Shown here piece after piece: positions 7,153 to 16,175 of a DNA stretch of 64,000 nt. Source of the stretch: Mesorhizobium denitrificans (lineage in GTDB: Bacteria > Pseudomonadota > Alphaproteobacteria > Rhizobiales > Rhizobiaceae); contig NZ_QURN01000003.1 in assembly GCF_003403035.1 (NCBI RefSeq), forward strand, positions 1 to 64,000, written 5' to 3'. The notes beneath the pieces were generated by a model. The model did no database searches and had not been told where the DNA came from. It worked only from the letters and a program-made list of their open reading frames with translations. Position 1 is the first letter of the stretch. Every line of letters begins with the position of its first letter. The translations under genes were made by a program, and so were the position numbers.

Positions 7153-9048
7153 ATGGCAAACGGCAAGATCGAAAACGGCACCGCTGAAAATGCGTTCGAT
7201 ATGGATGGTCGACGCCTGTCGAGCATCGCCATTCCGCCGGTAGTGTCGCTCGTCGGCGTCACGGCTATTCTCTATCTCGGCCAGGAAGTGTTTCTGCCCC
7301 TGGCGGTGGCGCTGTTGCTGACCTTTGCGCTCGCGCCCATCGTTTCGGCCTTGCGCAAACTATCCATTCCTCGACCGGCTGCGGTCATCCTGACCGTGAC
7401 GGTGGCGTTCCTTTGCATCGCGCTTTTCAGCTTTATGGTCGCAAGTCAGCTGAGTTCACTTGCGCAAAACATCCCGACATACCAGTCGAACATCATTCAG
7501 AAGGTACGCTCACTTAAGGATTCTGCAGATTCCGGCGGCATTTTCGAGCGGGTGACGCAGGCGGTCGAGCGGGTGGGCGCGGAAATGAGCGCCCGTGCAG
7601 ATCAGCGTACGACTGGTGAGCGCCAGCCGCTGCCCGTTGAGATCGTGGACCAGCAAAGCGCAATCTATCTGCTTGTAAACGTTGTCGTACCGCTGCTCAG
7701 TCCGTTTGCAACGGCGGGCCTTGTGATCGTTGTCGTGATTTTCATGTTGCTGGAGCGCGAAGATTTGCGCGACCGCTTCATTCGGCTCGTCGGTACGGGT
7801 GATCTGCATCGCACTACACAGGCGTTGCAGGATGCCGGAAAGCGCGTCGGCCAATATCTGCTGATGCAGTTGATCATTAACACGAGCTATGCGGTGCCCA
7901 TAGGCATAGGCCTTTGGCTTTTGGGCATACCCAACGCAATATTATGGGCGCTGCTGTCGTTAGTTTTGCGGTTTGTTCCCTATATCGGTCCAGCCATAAG
8001 CATGATTTTGCCGCTCTTTCTCGCAATTGCGGTGACGCCTGGATGGACGACTGTGCTCTGGACCGCCGGACTGTTCCTCGTCATGGAACTGTTCATCAAC
8101 AATGTGATGGAGCCATGGCTTTACGGCTCGCGCACAGGGCTTTCACCGCTCGCGATTATCGTTGCTGCAATTTTCTGGACATGGCTTTGGGGGCCAGTTG
8201 GATTGGTTCTTTCCACGCCTTTGACCGTGTGTCTCGTGGTGCTCGGGCGGCACGTTCCGCAGTTTGAATTTCTGGATGTGTTGTTCGGCAATGAACCTGT
8301 GCTGGAACCAGACGCGCGCCTTTATCAGCGCTTGCTTGCTGGCGATCCCGATGAAGCGGCGGACAACGCGGAAACCATTCTGGAAGATAAATACCTCGTT
8401 GAATATTACGACGAGATTGGCATTCCCGCTCTTCTGTTTGGCGAATCCGACCGCGAACGTGGCGCGCTACAGGATGGGCAACTTCGCAGGTTTGCATCTA
8501 CCGCGCTCACCTTCGTCGAAGACCTTGAAGATGCTGCCGACGAGCTGCGTGAAGACGAACAGGGCGACGAAAAACCCGTCGATGAAGATGGCGAACGTCT
8601 CGAGCTCCCGGATGGTGAAGGTTTCAAGCTGGTGATGATTGGCGGCAGGACCGAGCTTGATGATGTCGCGGCAGCTATTCTGGCTCAAGTTGTAGAGGGG
8701 CAAGGCGCGGAGGCCAGTATCGAATCTTTCCGCAAGCTGCACGGGTCGCGACAGACGATAGCAGGATTGGCCGAGGCGGATATTGTTGTCGTTTCTTATC
8801 TGAGCAGCACACCGCTTGCCTATGCGCGACAAGCCGTACGTAGGCTAAAGCGAGGAAAACGCGGTCTGCGCGTCGGCATTTATGTGCCAAATATGGAGGA
8901 GCATCGTGCCCTCGACGCCAAGGCAATCAGCGCTGATTTTGTCGCGACGTCTGTGGTGGAAGCGGTGCGGCTTGGTCTGGTCAAAGCGGAGGCGGTCGCA
9001 CTGGCGCGAACGACAAGGCTCAAGCCAAGCCGTATCAAAAAGAAGTAG
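7153..9048 (+). CDS. AI-2E/PerM-family membrane transporter with long cytoplasmic tail
   Basis: Residues from about 20 to 370 form the AI-2E transporter domain: paired N-terminal hydrophobic segments, a soluble middle region and a C-terminal membrane block. The last 260 residues are soluble. They contain an acidic linker (DELREDEQGDEKPVDEDGE, about residues 475-493) and a C-terminal alpha/beta region with alternating strands and helices (MIGGRTELDD..., VVSYLSSTPLAYARQAVRR). ATG 7153 follows GGGAGA with 6 bases of spacing. The family exports small molecules, only a few members being tied to autoinducer-2, so the substrate is open. Confidence 0.85.
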   Translation: MANGKIENGTAENAFDMDGRRLSSIAIPPVVSLVGVTAILYLGQEVFLPLAVALLLTFALAPIVSALRKLSIPRPAAVILTVTVAFLCIALFSFMVASQLSSLAQNIPTYQSNIIQKVRSLKDSADSGGIFERVTQAVERVGAEMSARADQRTTGERQPLPVEIVDQQSAIYLLVNVVVPLLSPFATAGLVIVVVIFMLLEREDLRDRFIRLVGTGDLHRTTQALQDAGKRVGQYLLMQLIINTSYAVPIGIGLWLLGIPNAILWALLSLVLRFVPYIGPAISMILPLFLAIAVTPGWTTVLWTAGLFLVMELFINNVMEPWLYGSRTGLSPLAIIVAAIFWTWLWGPVGLVLSTPLTVCLVVLGRHVPQFEFLDVLFGNEPVLEPDARLYQRLLAGDPDEAADNAETILEDKYLVEYYDEIGIPALLFGESDRERGALQDGQLRRFASTALTFVEDLEDAADELREDEQGDEKPVDEDGERLELPDGEGFKLVMIGGRTELDDVAAAILAQVVEGQGAEASIESFRKLHGSRQTIAGLAEADIVVVSYLSSTPLAYARQAVRRLKRGKRGLRVGIYVPNMEEHRALDAKAISADFVATSVVEAVRLGLVKAEAVALARTTRLKPSRIKKK

Positions 9049-9145
9049 TGTTTGGTCGCCAGATACTTCGCCTCGCCGCTTGCTTATCTATATTCATTTA
9101 TAATAGGCAAGAAATTGTCTTAGCCATCAGGTTGCGGGGAAAACA

Positions 9146-9499
9146 GTGAAATCATTGATTTGTGCATTTGTAGCCGTTGGAGCGTTGCTCTGCGGTGTGA
9201 ACAACGGTTTTGCAGAAAACCTTTCAGGAAAGGTCGGCGACAAGCGCTATCCCGTACAATTTCCGATGGGAGAAAAGGATCAATGCGCCAAGACCTACAA
9301 GCAATACATCGCGGTCAACAACCACGCTGCCTACGCACAAACCGCAATCGCGTTTCCGGTTGAAGCATTTTTCTGCGCCGGCGCTGTCGGCTCTACCAAG
9401 GTGGAAGCCGAAAAGGAGGCGTTGAAAAGATGCCGCAGCCTTTTCAAGCGCTATAAAATGACCGTCGCCAAAAACTGCCAGATTTACGCCTCCAAGTAA
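9146..9499 (+). CDS. Small secreted protein of unknown function
   Basis: This 117-residue protein starts with a clear signal peptide (MKSLICAFVAVGALLCGVNNGFA). The mature part is basic and has four cysteines (DQCAKTY, FFCAGA, LKRCRS, KNCQIY), enough for two disulfides. The pattern of Ala/Tyr-rich middle and CR...C end recalls DUF4189-like secreted proteins, but I cannot assign a family. It stands alone between the AI-2E transporter and the VOC gene. Confidence 0.7.
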   Translation: MKSLICAFVAVGALLCGVNNGFAENLSGKVGDKRYPVQFPMGEKDQCAKTYKQYIAVNNHAAYAQTAIAFPVEAFFCAGAVGSTKVEAEKEALKRCRSLFKRYKMTVAKNCQIYASK

Positions 9500-9643
9500 T
9501 TCAGTCGCGGTCGCAGCAAAGTCTCCTGACAGTTTTGGGCATTTCTGTCTTTCGATTGTCGGAATTGCGCGCGCATGATCGTCCTAGAGCGACCGGCGAG
9601 TATCAGGCCGGAGCAGTGCGCTAACCGAGGGAAGGAGACAGAT

Positions 9644-10405
9644 ATGTCTGCAGGATTCATTTGGCATGAACTGATGACGAGCGACGCGGGAGCGGCGAGA
9701 GCGTTCTACGCGAAGGTCATGGGCTGGAATCTCGAACCCTTTCCGGGAACGGGCATGGATTACACCGTTGTCAAAGCCGGAGAGCGCGGCGTTGGTGGCA
9801 TCATGCCGATTCCGGAAGCTGCCAAGGCCAATGGAATGCCCCCCGTATGGGTGGCTTATATCCGCTCGAAGAACATCGATGCAGATGTCGCCACGCTGCA
9901 GAAGGCAGGTGGCAAATTGCACCGCGGTCCAGAGGAAATCGGTGGCGATGTTGGGCGATTTGCAGTTGTCGCCGACCCGCAAGGGGCGATGTTCATGCTC
10001 CTACAGCCGAATGGTCCCGAGCAGCGTCCGGTCGCGGAAATGACGCCGGGGCACGTTGGCTGGAACGAATTGATGGCCGACGATTGGGAAAACGCCTTCA
10101 CGTTCTATTCCGGCCTCTTCGGATGGTCGAAAAGCCGTGGCATGGACATGGGCGACATGGGCATCTACCAGATCATTGCGCTGGATGGTGTGGATATGGG
10201 CGCGATGATGAACCGCCCGCCCAATGTTCCCGTTTGCTGGCAGTTTTACTTCATCGTCGATGGCCTTGATGCAGCGGTGGAGCGCGTGACTTCAAACGGC
10301 GGCAAGATCATCATGGGTCCGATGGAAGTGCCAGGCGGGCAATGGGTTGCGAATTGCACTGATCCGCAGGGCGCTCACTTCGGAATGGTGAGTAATACCA
10401 AGTAA
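9644..10405 (+). CDS. VOC-family (glyoxalase/bleomycin resistance-like) two-domain protein
   Basis: The 253 residues form two tandem VOC modules of about 120 residues, each opening with a W-x-E-L-M strand (FIWHELMTSD and VGWNELMADD) and closing with a DPQGA(M/H)F motif. Such proteins bind metals and act as lyases, dioxygenases or binding proteins; this subgroup is often annotated as a hydroxylase but its substrate is unknown. GGAAGGAGA precedes ATG 9644; the longer frame upstream lacks a ribosome site. Confidence 0.85.
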   Translation: MSAGFIWHELMTSDAGAARAFYAKVMGWNLEPFPGTGMDYTVVKAGERGVGGIMPIPEAAKANGMPPVWVAYIRSKNIDADVATLQKAGGKLHRGPEEIGGDVGRFAVVADPQGAMFMLLQPNGPEQRPVAEMTPGHVGWNELMADDWENAFTFYSGLFGWSKSRGMDMGDMGIYQIIALDGVDMGAMMNRPPNVPVCWQFYFIVDGLDAAVERVTSNGGKIIMGPMEVPGGQWVANCTDPQGAHFGMVSNTK

Positions 10406-10511
10406 GACGCCGCGCTAGCGAGCGAAGCTTATTTTGGGCTTTCAAGGTGGCCAGAGGCGCATTATGCAACTCTGGCCGCTTTCGATTCCGGATGCGGCGG
10501 GAGGACGTAAG

Positions 10512-12485
10512 ATGAACCCACCATTCGGCAAAATCCTGATCGCAAATCGCGGCGAAATCGCCTGCAGGATCATTCGCACTGCGCACAAGCTGGGCGTCAA
10601 AACCGTCGCGGTCTATTCGGATGCAGACGCGAAATCTCTGCATGTCGCGATGGCGGATGAGGCCGTTCATATTGGCGCTTCACCCGTGGCCGAGAGTTAC
10701 CTCATCGGCGAGCGGATCATTCAGGCGGCGAAAGCGACGGGTGCAGAGGCGATTCATCCCGGTTACGGATTCCTCTCGGAAAACCCGAACTTCGTTGAAC
10801 AAGTCGTTGATGCGGGACTCATTTTTATCGGCCCATCTGCAGCGTCGATACGCGCTATGGGTCTGAAGGATGCGGCCAAACGATTGATGGAAAAGGCCGG
10901 AGTGCCCGTCGTGCCCGGTTACCATGGCGAAGCGCAAGAACTTGTCCTGCTCGCAGGCAAAGCGCACGACATCGGCTATCCGGTTTTGATCAAGGCGCGT
11001 GCTGGCGGCGGCGGCAAGGGCATGCGCCGCGTCGACAGTCCCGACGATTTTGCCGAAGCGCTCGCTGGCGCCAAGCGGGAGGCAAAAGCCGCGTTTGGTG
11101 ACGACGCCGTGCTTATCGAGAAATATGTCGAGAAGCCGCGACACATTGAAGTGCAGGTGTTTGGAGACAATCACGGCAACGCTGTTCATTTGTTCGAGCG
11201 CGATTGTTCTGCCCAGCGCCGCCATCAAAAAGTTATTGAGGAGGCCCCTGCCCCCGGCATGACGGATGAGATGCGCACAGCCATGACCGACGCCGCCGTG
11301 AAGGCCGCAAAAGCCATCAGCTATTCCGGCGCCGGCACGATCGAATTTATCGTCGATGCATCGCAAGGGCTTCGCACGGATCGCTTCTGGTTCATGGAAA
11401 TGAACACACGCCTGCAGGTCGAGCATCCCGTGACCGAGATGATTACGGGACTGGACCTCGTCGAATGGCAATTGCGCGTTGCGGCGGGTGAGAAGTTGCC
11501 GCTTTCGCAGGATCAGATCGCTTTGAATGGACATGCGTTTGAGGCGCGGCTCTATGCTGAGGATGCGAGCAAAGGCTTCCTGCCCGCCATTGGAACCCTG
11601 CATCACCTTGCTTTCCCCGCAACCGCTCCGGCGGGAACCGCCATGCGGATCGAAACCGGCGTGCGCGCTGGCGATGCAATCTCCCCCTATTACGATCCGA
11701 TGATTGCAAAGATCGTGGTTCATGCGGCGGACCGGGCAACCGCGCTCGACGCGCTTGCGCAGGTGATCGACGAGACAGAAATCGCTGGGTCGGTAACGAA
11801 TGCCGCGTTTTTGGCAGCGCTGGCCCGCGACGCAGATTTTGCGGTCGGTGATGTGGACACCGGCTTGATAGGGCGTAAGCAGCACGAACTGACCACGCTG
11901 CCGCCCGCATCCGCCGATACGATTAGCCTCGCTGCACTCCTTGCGTCGGGCGCCGGTGCTGTTGAAATGTCGGAGGATCCCTGGAGTACGCTTACAGGCT
12001 ATTCGCATTTCCATCCGCTTGCGCGCAGCGTCACTATCGGGATGGGCGACACTGCCATTCACGCGAGCGTGGTTCCGCTAGAAAACAGCCGCTTTGCCGT
12101 GAAACTGGACGTAAGCGATCAAACGCACGAACACGCTTCCCCATTTAGTGAAGGATTTGCCGGACGCTTTGCAATATGGCCAGATCATGTGACCATTTTT
12201 GAGAATGGAAACGCCTACACCTTCTCGGTGCCGGACCCGTTCGCAGCCGCCGCAGATGGCGAGGCTGGAGCATCTTCGATGCGCGCGCCCATGCCGGGAC
12301 TTGCAAAGCTCGTCATGGCCGCGAAAGGCGACGCTGTCACAAAGGGCCAGGCGCTGCTGATTCTGGAAGCTATGAAGATGGAGCACACGATTTCCGCCGC
12401 CCATGACGGCGTGATCGAGGATATTGTCTCCCAAGGCTCACAGGTCACGGATGGCACCGTGCTTGTCCGCTTCGTCGAGCAATAG
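10512..12485 (+). CDS. mccA: Methylcrotonyl-CoA carboxylase, biotin-carboxylase/biotin-carrier (alpha) subunit
   Basis: The protein carboxylates its own biotin with ATP and bicarbonate and hands the group to MccB. Its 657 residues run: biotin-carboxylase N-domain (ILIANRGEIACRI), ATP-grasp with GGGGKGM (165-171), FMEMNTRLQVEHPVTE, then a C-terminal biotinyl domain with EAMKMEH, where Lys622 is the biotin site. Propionyl- or acetyl-CoA carboxylase alpha chains look similar; the methylcrotonyl call rests on mccB and ivd upstream. ATG 10512 has GGGAGG 7-12 bases ahead. It ends in a hairpin shared with the convergent gene. Confidence 0.88.
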   Translation: MNPPFGKILIANRGEIACRIIRTAHKLGVKTVAVYSDADAKSLHVAMADEAVHIGASPVAESYLIGERIIQAAKATGAEAIHPGYGFLSENPNFVEQVVDAGLIFIGPSAASIRAMGLKDAAKRLMEKAGVPVVPGYHGEAQELVLLAGKAHDIGYPVLIKARAGGGGKGMRRVDSPDDFAEALAGAKREAKAAFGDDAVLIEKYVEKPRHIEVQVFGDNHGNAVHLFERDCSAQRRHQKVIEEAPAPGMTDEMRTAMTDAAVKAAKAISYSGAGTIEFIVDASQGLRTDRFWFMEMNTRLQVEHPVTEMITGLDLVEWQLRVAAGEKLPLSQDQIALNGHAFEARLYAEDASKGFLPAIGTLHHLAFPATAPAGTAMRIETGVRAGDAISPYYDPMIAKIVVHAADRATALDALAQVIDETEIAGSVTNAAFLAALARDADFAVGDVDTGLIGRKQHELTTLPPASADTISLAALLASGAGAVEMSEDPWSTLTGYSHFHPLARSVTIGMGDTAIHASVVPLENSRFAVKLDVSDQTHEHASPFSEGFAGRFAIWPDHVTIFENGNAYTFSVPDPFAAAADGEAGASSMRAPMPGLAKLVMAAKGDAVTKGQALLILEAMKMEHTISAAHDGVIEDIVSQGSQVTDGTVLVRFVEQ

Positions 12486-12499
12486 CAACCGCTATTGCT
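12478..12499. terminator. Bidirectional hairpin containing both stop codons
   Basis: AGCAATAGC (12478-12486) and GCTATTGCT (12491-12499) make a 9-bp stem with a 4-base AACC loop. The mccA stop (TAG 12483-12485) and the convergent DUF1353 gene stop each lie in one arm, because both genes end in CAATAG. It may stop transcription from both sides, though no U-run follows. Confidence 0.5.
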
Positions 12500-13628
12500 G
12501 AATGCGGCCCGGCGTTAGGCGCAGATTGTTCCAATTGCGGAAGCTTTTGTCCGCATCGATGATACGGTTCCACTGTTGCCGAACTTGTGGGGTTTTTGCG
12601 ACCGACCATTCAAGGCCCGTTCCGTTGAGCGATGTGGTGCGCGCCACGTCTTGCAAATAGGTTTCAGGCAGACGCTCCGGAAGACGCGCCGAAGCTATAC
12701 CCAGCTGGTTCAACTCCGTTGCATTCCATGGTTGGCTGACATTCGAAAGACCGCCCTGCTCGCGCAGCTTCTGCGTCTCCTCGGTCAGTGTTCCGTCGAT
12801 TGGCACCAAAAGGCCGAAATCATTGAAGCGCGTGCGATCAACCTCGGTACTGAAATCCGAGAAATTCGTCGCGCGCGTTACGATTGAGCGCAGTTGTTCG
12901 ACGCCTTCAAAGGTAGCCGGGATTTGGCCAAGCTCGGTGACATCAATCACTTTGCCGTCGCTGTCCTTCAATGTTTTTGCAACAGCCATCAGCTTGGAGA
13001 GGACGAACGTATCGCGCGCCTCCTGCGCTCGACCTGCTGCCGCCACGAAATCATCCATCGGATTGGGGGCAGCGCGGCGTAGCGCTATAGTCGGGCTTGC
13101 CGATGGTTCGGGCGCAACAACCATTGCCTGCGGAACCGGCGCCGCGTCGTCCAGACACTGGCTGCCGTCGCTGTTTGCCGCTACCTGTGCCTCAGACCAA
13201 TCCGGCCCGCCAACACGCACCGCAGTGTACATTAGCCATGCCTGCCAGCTTGGCGTGCCATTGGCCAACATACCGTAGTAGAAGTTTCGGTGCGTATCGA
13301 CCGCCAAATGCGTCTGCACGCAACAGTAGTAATCGTGGATGACTGCGGCAGGGAAATAAGGCCCGCTGTAATTGTCGCCAACGATTATCTGGAACAGCCA
13401 AGGAATGCTCGCTCCGTCCGTATATCCACCAGCAGGTACGTCCCAAAACGTGCCGCTTGGATCCTCGAATTTCAGTTCTTTTGTCAGGCGGAACGGCTTA
13501 CCCTGCCCGTTTGGCACATTCTCCAGAGCTATGGGGAGATCGAAGAACTTGCCGTAATCATCCTGCGCCAAAGCGTGGACTGGACTAAGCAATGCGAGCA
13601 CTGTGAGTGTGGTTCTAAATCCGCCCAT
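12492..13628 (-). CDS. DUF1353-domain secreted protein
   Basis: The 378-residue protein has a signal peptide (MGGFRTTLTVLALLSPVHALAQ). Residues 25-150 carry the DUF1353 hallmarks: GGYTDGASIPWLF and FPAAVIHDYYCC. The function of that domain is unknown; it is found in phage and bacterial proteins. The remaining 220 residues are predicted soluble and unassigned. AAGGAGG, 6 bases before ATG 13628, fixes the start and excludes the longer frame. Confidence 0.8.
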   Translation of the reverse strand: MGGFRTTLTVLALLSPVHALAQDDYGKFFDLPIALENVPNGQGKPFRLTKELKFEDPSGTFWDVPAGGYTDGASIPWLFQIIVGDNYSGPYFPAAVIHDYYCCVQTHLAVDTHRNFYYGMLANGTPSWQAWLMYTAVRVGGPDWSEAQVAANSDGSQCLDDAAPVPQAMVVAPEPSASPTIALRRAAPNPMDDFVAAAGRAQEARDTFVLSKLMAVAKTLKDSDGKVIDVTELGQIPATFEGVEQLRSIVTRATNFSDFSTEVDRTRFNDFGLLVPIDGTLTEETQKLREQGGLSNVSQPWNATELNQLGIASARLPERLPETYLQDVARTTSLNGTGLEWSVAKTPQVRQQWNRIIDADKSFRNWNNLRLTPGRIQQ

Positions 13629-13690
13629 ACGCCCCTCCTTCGCACAAGAGGGTACAATATACAGTTGTATTGTCTTCTTGAAAATAGAAA

Positions 13691-13712
13691 CGGCCGGGAC
13701 ATTGCCCGGCCG
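13691..13712 (-). terminator. Terminator of the branched-chain amino acid binding protein gene
   Basis: CGGCCGGG (13691-13698) and CCCGGCCG (13705-13712) form an 8-bp GC stem with a 6-base loop. On the minus strand it is followed by TTTCTATTTT and lies 21 bases after the stop, a good intrinsic terminator. Confidence 0.75.
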
Positions 13713-13733
13713 CTTCATTTTATGATCGTACTT

Positions 13734-14861
13734 TTACTGCTTGATCGGCGCGTACTTGCCGTTGCTCCAGAGATTGATGTCGTACTTCGGGTCCTTCATG
13801 TCACCCTTCTCGTCGAACACAACCGAGCCGACAACCGTCTCGACCGGCTGGCCATTCTTGAGCGCTTCCGCAACAGCTGTCGGGTCGTCGCTGCCAGCAC
13901 GCTCGATGCCCTGCGCAATTGCCTGAATCACCGCATAGGAGAACAGGGTGAAGCCTTCCGGCGCATAACCCTGCTCCTTGAACTTCTCCACGGCTGCCTT
14001 GGCTTCCGGACGAGCCTGCGGGTCAGCTGGGAACACGAACATCGTGCCTTCGCCTGCTGGGCCGGAGATCTGCCAGAACTCGGGCGATGCGATAGAGTCC
14101 GGCATCATGAGGGTAAGCTTGAAACCGGCATCCGCAGCCTGACGCAGCATCAGGCCAGCTTCCGGGTGATAGCCACCGAAATAGACGAGAGCCGGGTTCA
14201 GTTCCTTCAGCTTGGTAACGACCGCCGAATAGTCCTTCTCGCCAGCATTGATGCCTTCGAAGAGCACTTCCTTCATGCCGTGGGCATTGATGGATTCCTT
14301 GACCTTCTCAGCGATACCCTGGCCGTAGGCGCTCTTGTCGTGAAGGATCGCAACCGGCTTGTCCTTGTACTTCTCGGCAATCCACGGACCAATGAACAGG
14401 CCCTGCGCATCGTCACGCGTATAGAGACGCATAATCGTCGGCCAGCCATTCTTCGCAGCTTCGTCCGTCAGAACCGGACTGGATGCGGATGCGGTCATCA
14501 TGAGAACGCCACCCTCAGCATAGACTGCCGAAGCCGGAATGGTCGCGCCGGAGCAAGTGTGCCCATCCACGAACTTGATGCCCTCGGCGATGACGCGGTT
14601 TGCAACCGACACGGCCTGCTTCGGATCGCATGCGTCGTCTTCCATCACGATCTTGATCTGACGTCCGCCAAGCACGCCACCCTTGGCGTTGATCTCGGCA
14701 GCGGCAGCTTCCGCGCCGCGCTTATATTGGTCGCCGATGTTCGCAAGCGGCCCGGTGACTGGCGTCGCGACAGCGATACTGATGTCTTCAGCAGCCATAG
14801 CCGCGGGTATTCCGAGCGCCAGGCTCAGCAACGCCGCTTGGGTCAGTCTTTTGAGTATCAT
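13734..14861 (-). CDS. Branched-chain amino acid ABC transporter, substrate-binding protein (LivJ/LivK type)
   Basis: This 375-residue periplasmic binding protein has a signal peptide (MILKRLTQAALLSLALGIPAAMAA) and the type-I fold of Leu/Ile/Val-binding proteins (ISIAVATPVTGPLANIGDQY, GGVLGGRQI, DDACDPKQAVSVANR). GGGAGAAA precedes ATG 14861. No permease or ATPase gene is next to it, so it would work with a transporter encoded elsewhere. Ligand specificity in this family is broad; leucine is attractive given the leucine genes nearby, but this is inference. Confidence 0.9.
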   Translation of the reverse strand: MILKRLTQAALLSLALGIPAAMAAEDISIAVATPVTGPLANIGDQYKRGAEAAAAEINAKGGVLGGRQIKIVMEDDACDPKQAVSVANRVIAEGIKFVDGHTCSGATIPASAVYAEGGVLMMTASASSPVLTDEAAKNGWPTIMRLYTRDDAQGLFIGPWIAEKYKDKPVAILHDKSAYGQGIAEKVKESINAHGMKEVLFEGINAGEKDYSAVVTKLKELNPALVYFGGYHPEAGLMLRQAADAGFKLTLMMPDSIASPEFWQISGPAGEGTMFVFPADPQARPEAKAAVEKFKEQGYAPEGFTLFSYAVIQAIAQGIERAGSDDPTAVAEALKNGQPVETVVGSVVFDEKGDMKDPKYDINLWSNGKYAPIKQ

Positions 14862-15016
14862 GGGCTTTCTCCCTGAATTTTCTGATTCGGCAGTAAAAAA
14901 GATCAAGTGCCGTTGGTAGCCTGCAAGGCATGAATGTGCCAGCGGCCAGCCCTGTCATTTTAGCAAGCCAGCCGCAAGGGAAACATCAAATCAACGAGAG
15001 CTAATCAAAAGGAAAA

Positions 15017-15040
15017 GCCGCAGCGGTTTCCCACTGCGGC
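15017..15040 (-). terminator. Terminator of the Sel1-like gene
   Basis: GCCGCAG (15017-15023) pairs with CTGCGGC (15034-15040). On the minus strand the stem is followed by TTTTCCTTTT, about 100 bases after the stop of the gene ending at 15138. Confidence 0.6.
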
Positions 15041-15137
15041 CTGACTGGAGGTCACTTCCCTGTATTTTCGGCCTTGTTTTATCCGGCGGCGCAGCTGTCC
15101 TTCGATGCCGCGTTCTTGCCGATCCGACCTTTTGAAT

Positions 15138-15404
15138 TCAGTGCATCGTCATCCATTCGCGCGCTTCGCGAAGCGCACGGACGAGTTCCGGTTTCGTCAA
15201 CGACGGAGCCAGTTCCGCACGCAGGCGGGCGGCTTCAGCCGAGCCGCGGATCGCGGCGATATTGAACCATTTATGCGCTGCAACCAGGTCGGTTACGCAG
15301 TCGCGGCCCGTTGCGTACATCAGGCCAAGCTCGCAAAGCATGTCGGCCTGGGAGCGATCTCCCATCGTGCCGAAGCTGCCTTCATGAGTATCGAATTGTG
15401 CCAT
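15138..15404 (-). CDS. Small Sel1-repeat-like protein
   Basis: The 88-residue protein contains one good Sel1/TPR-like repeat (QADMLCELGLMYATGRDCV, followed by DLVAAHKWFNIAAIRGSAEA, about residues 20-58). Such repeats form helical hairpins used in protein binding. No signal peptide is seen. ATG 15404 is preferred to the longer frame from 15500, whose extra residues are low-complexity and lack similarity to the repeat. It has a long AT-rich upstream region of its own. Confidence 0.75.
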   Translation of the reverse strand: MAQFDTHEGSFGTMGDRSQADMLCELGLMYATGRDCVTDLVAAHKWFNIAAIRGSAEAARLRAELAPSLTKPELVRALREAREWMTMH

Positions 15405-15827
15405 GTCCGTCGTCCCTGTTATCCCCCGAGAGCTGCCCTTTTTGTTTTGCCGTGGGCTTGCTTTCGATGGTCTGGAGAATGGACCCGACGCTTGAATCAC
15501 CGGTTAAACGGTGTGCTTAACGCCACCCAAACGAAATCGAAAAACTTCGTAAATTAAGCATCGCATTAACCACAAAAATCCAGCAATTGCGCCGTTTTGG
15601 GAGATATATTCAATTTGTGCGGAATGCTGCAAAAAACGCTTTGTTAAGCATGCTCGACGTTCATGTTTGGGTAAGCTTCTCGCAGATGCCTTTATTGGGT
15701 CGAAAAATCCGCACTCTTACCCAGCGGCACCGGCTTTCGCCCTCATTTCTATTCGGCTAGTCTGCCGAACGGGAGAGCAGATCGCGCAATGTATAGGCGC
15801 TCGTAATTATATAACGGGAGGAATTGC
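15405..15827. other. Long AT-rich intergenic region between divergent genes
   Basis: This 423-base stretch separates the Sel1-like gene (minus) from the DUF2147 gene (plus). It is much richer in A+T than its surroundings and holds several TTAA motifs, including a GTTAA-N9-TTAAC inverted repeat at about 15503-15521 and repeated TTAAGCAT. It should contain promoters for both genes. No convincing ORF or RNA gene was seen. Confidence 0.5.
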
Positions 15828-16169
15828 ATGCTTCGGAAGATCGGTTTTACAACGGTGGCTCTTCTCATAGCGACAAGCGCCGCGTTCGCAGATGATATTG
15901 TCGGCAATTGGAAAACAGATTCAGGAGAGACGGCGGCCATTGCCGGCACCGGACCCTTTTCGATCACCCTCCAAACCGGCAAATACACAGGAAAGCGCAT
16001 TGGCTCATTGAACGCCGGGGGCGACGGCCGCTATTCGGGCGAAATCACAGACCCCGCCACGGACAAAACCTATTCGGGCAAGGCAGCGCTTTCCGGCAAC
16101 AGCCTGAAAATGAGCGGCTGCGTGCTTGGCGGCTTGATTTGCAAAACCCAGAACTGGAAGCGAAACTAA
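15828..16169 (+). CDS. DUF2147-family secreted protein
   Basis: The 113-residue protein has a signal peptide (MLRKIGFTTVALLIATSAAFA) and the DUF2147 pattern: IVGNWKTDSGE at the start of the mature chain, a small beta-barrel-like middle and GCVLGGLICKTQNWKR at the end. The role is unknown; members are lipocalin-like periplasmic proteins. GGGAGGA precedes ATG 15828 by 6 bases. Confidence 0.85.
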   Translation: MLRKIGFTTVALLIATSAAFADDIVGNWKTDSGETAAIAGTGPFSITLQTGKYTGKRIGSLNAGGDGRYSGEITDPATDKTYSGKAALSGNSLKMSGCVLGGLICKTQNWKRN

Positions 16170-16175
16170 CAGAGG

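Noticed and set aside
13290-14876. 528-codon open frame on the plus strand
   Set aside because: It is antisense to the branched-chain amino acid binding protein and DUF1353 genes, has no domain sense and follows from the codon bias of the real genes.
15554-15569. CtrA-like TTAA...TTAA pair in the AT-rich intergenic region
   Set aside because: The spacing is 8 bases, while CtrA sites have 7, and such pairs are expected in AT-rich DNA.
15667-15870. 67-codon plus-strand frame before the DUF2147 gene
   Set aside because: It overlaps the DUF2147 start, lacks a ribosome site and looks like promoter DNA.
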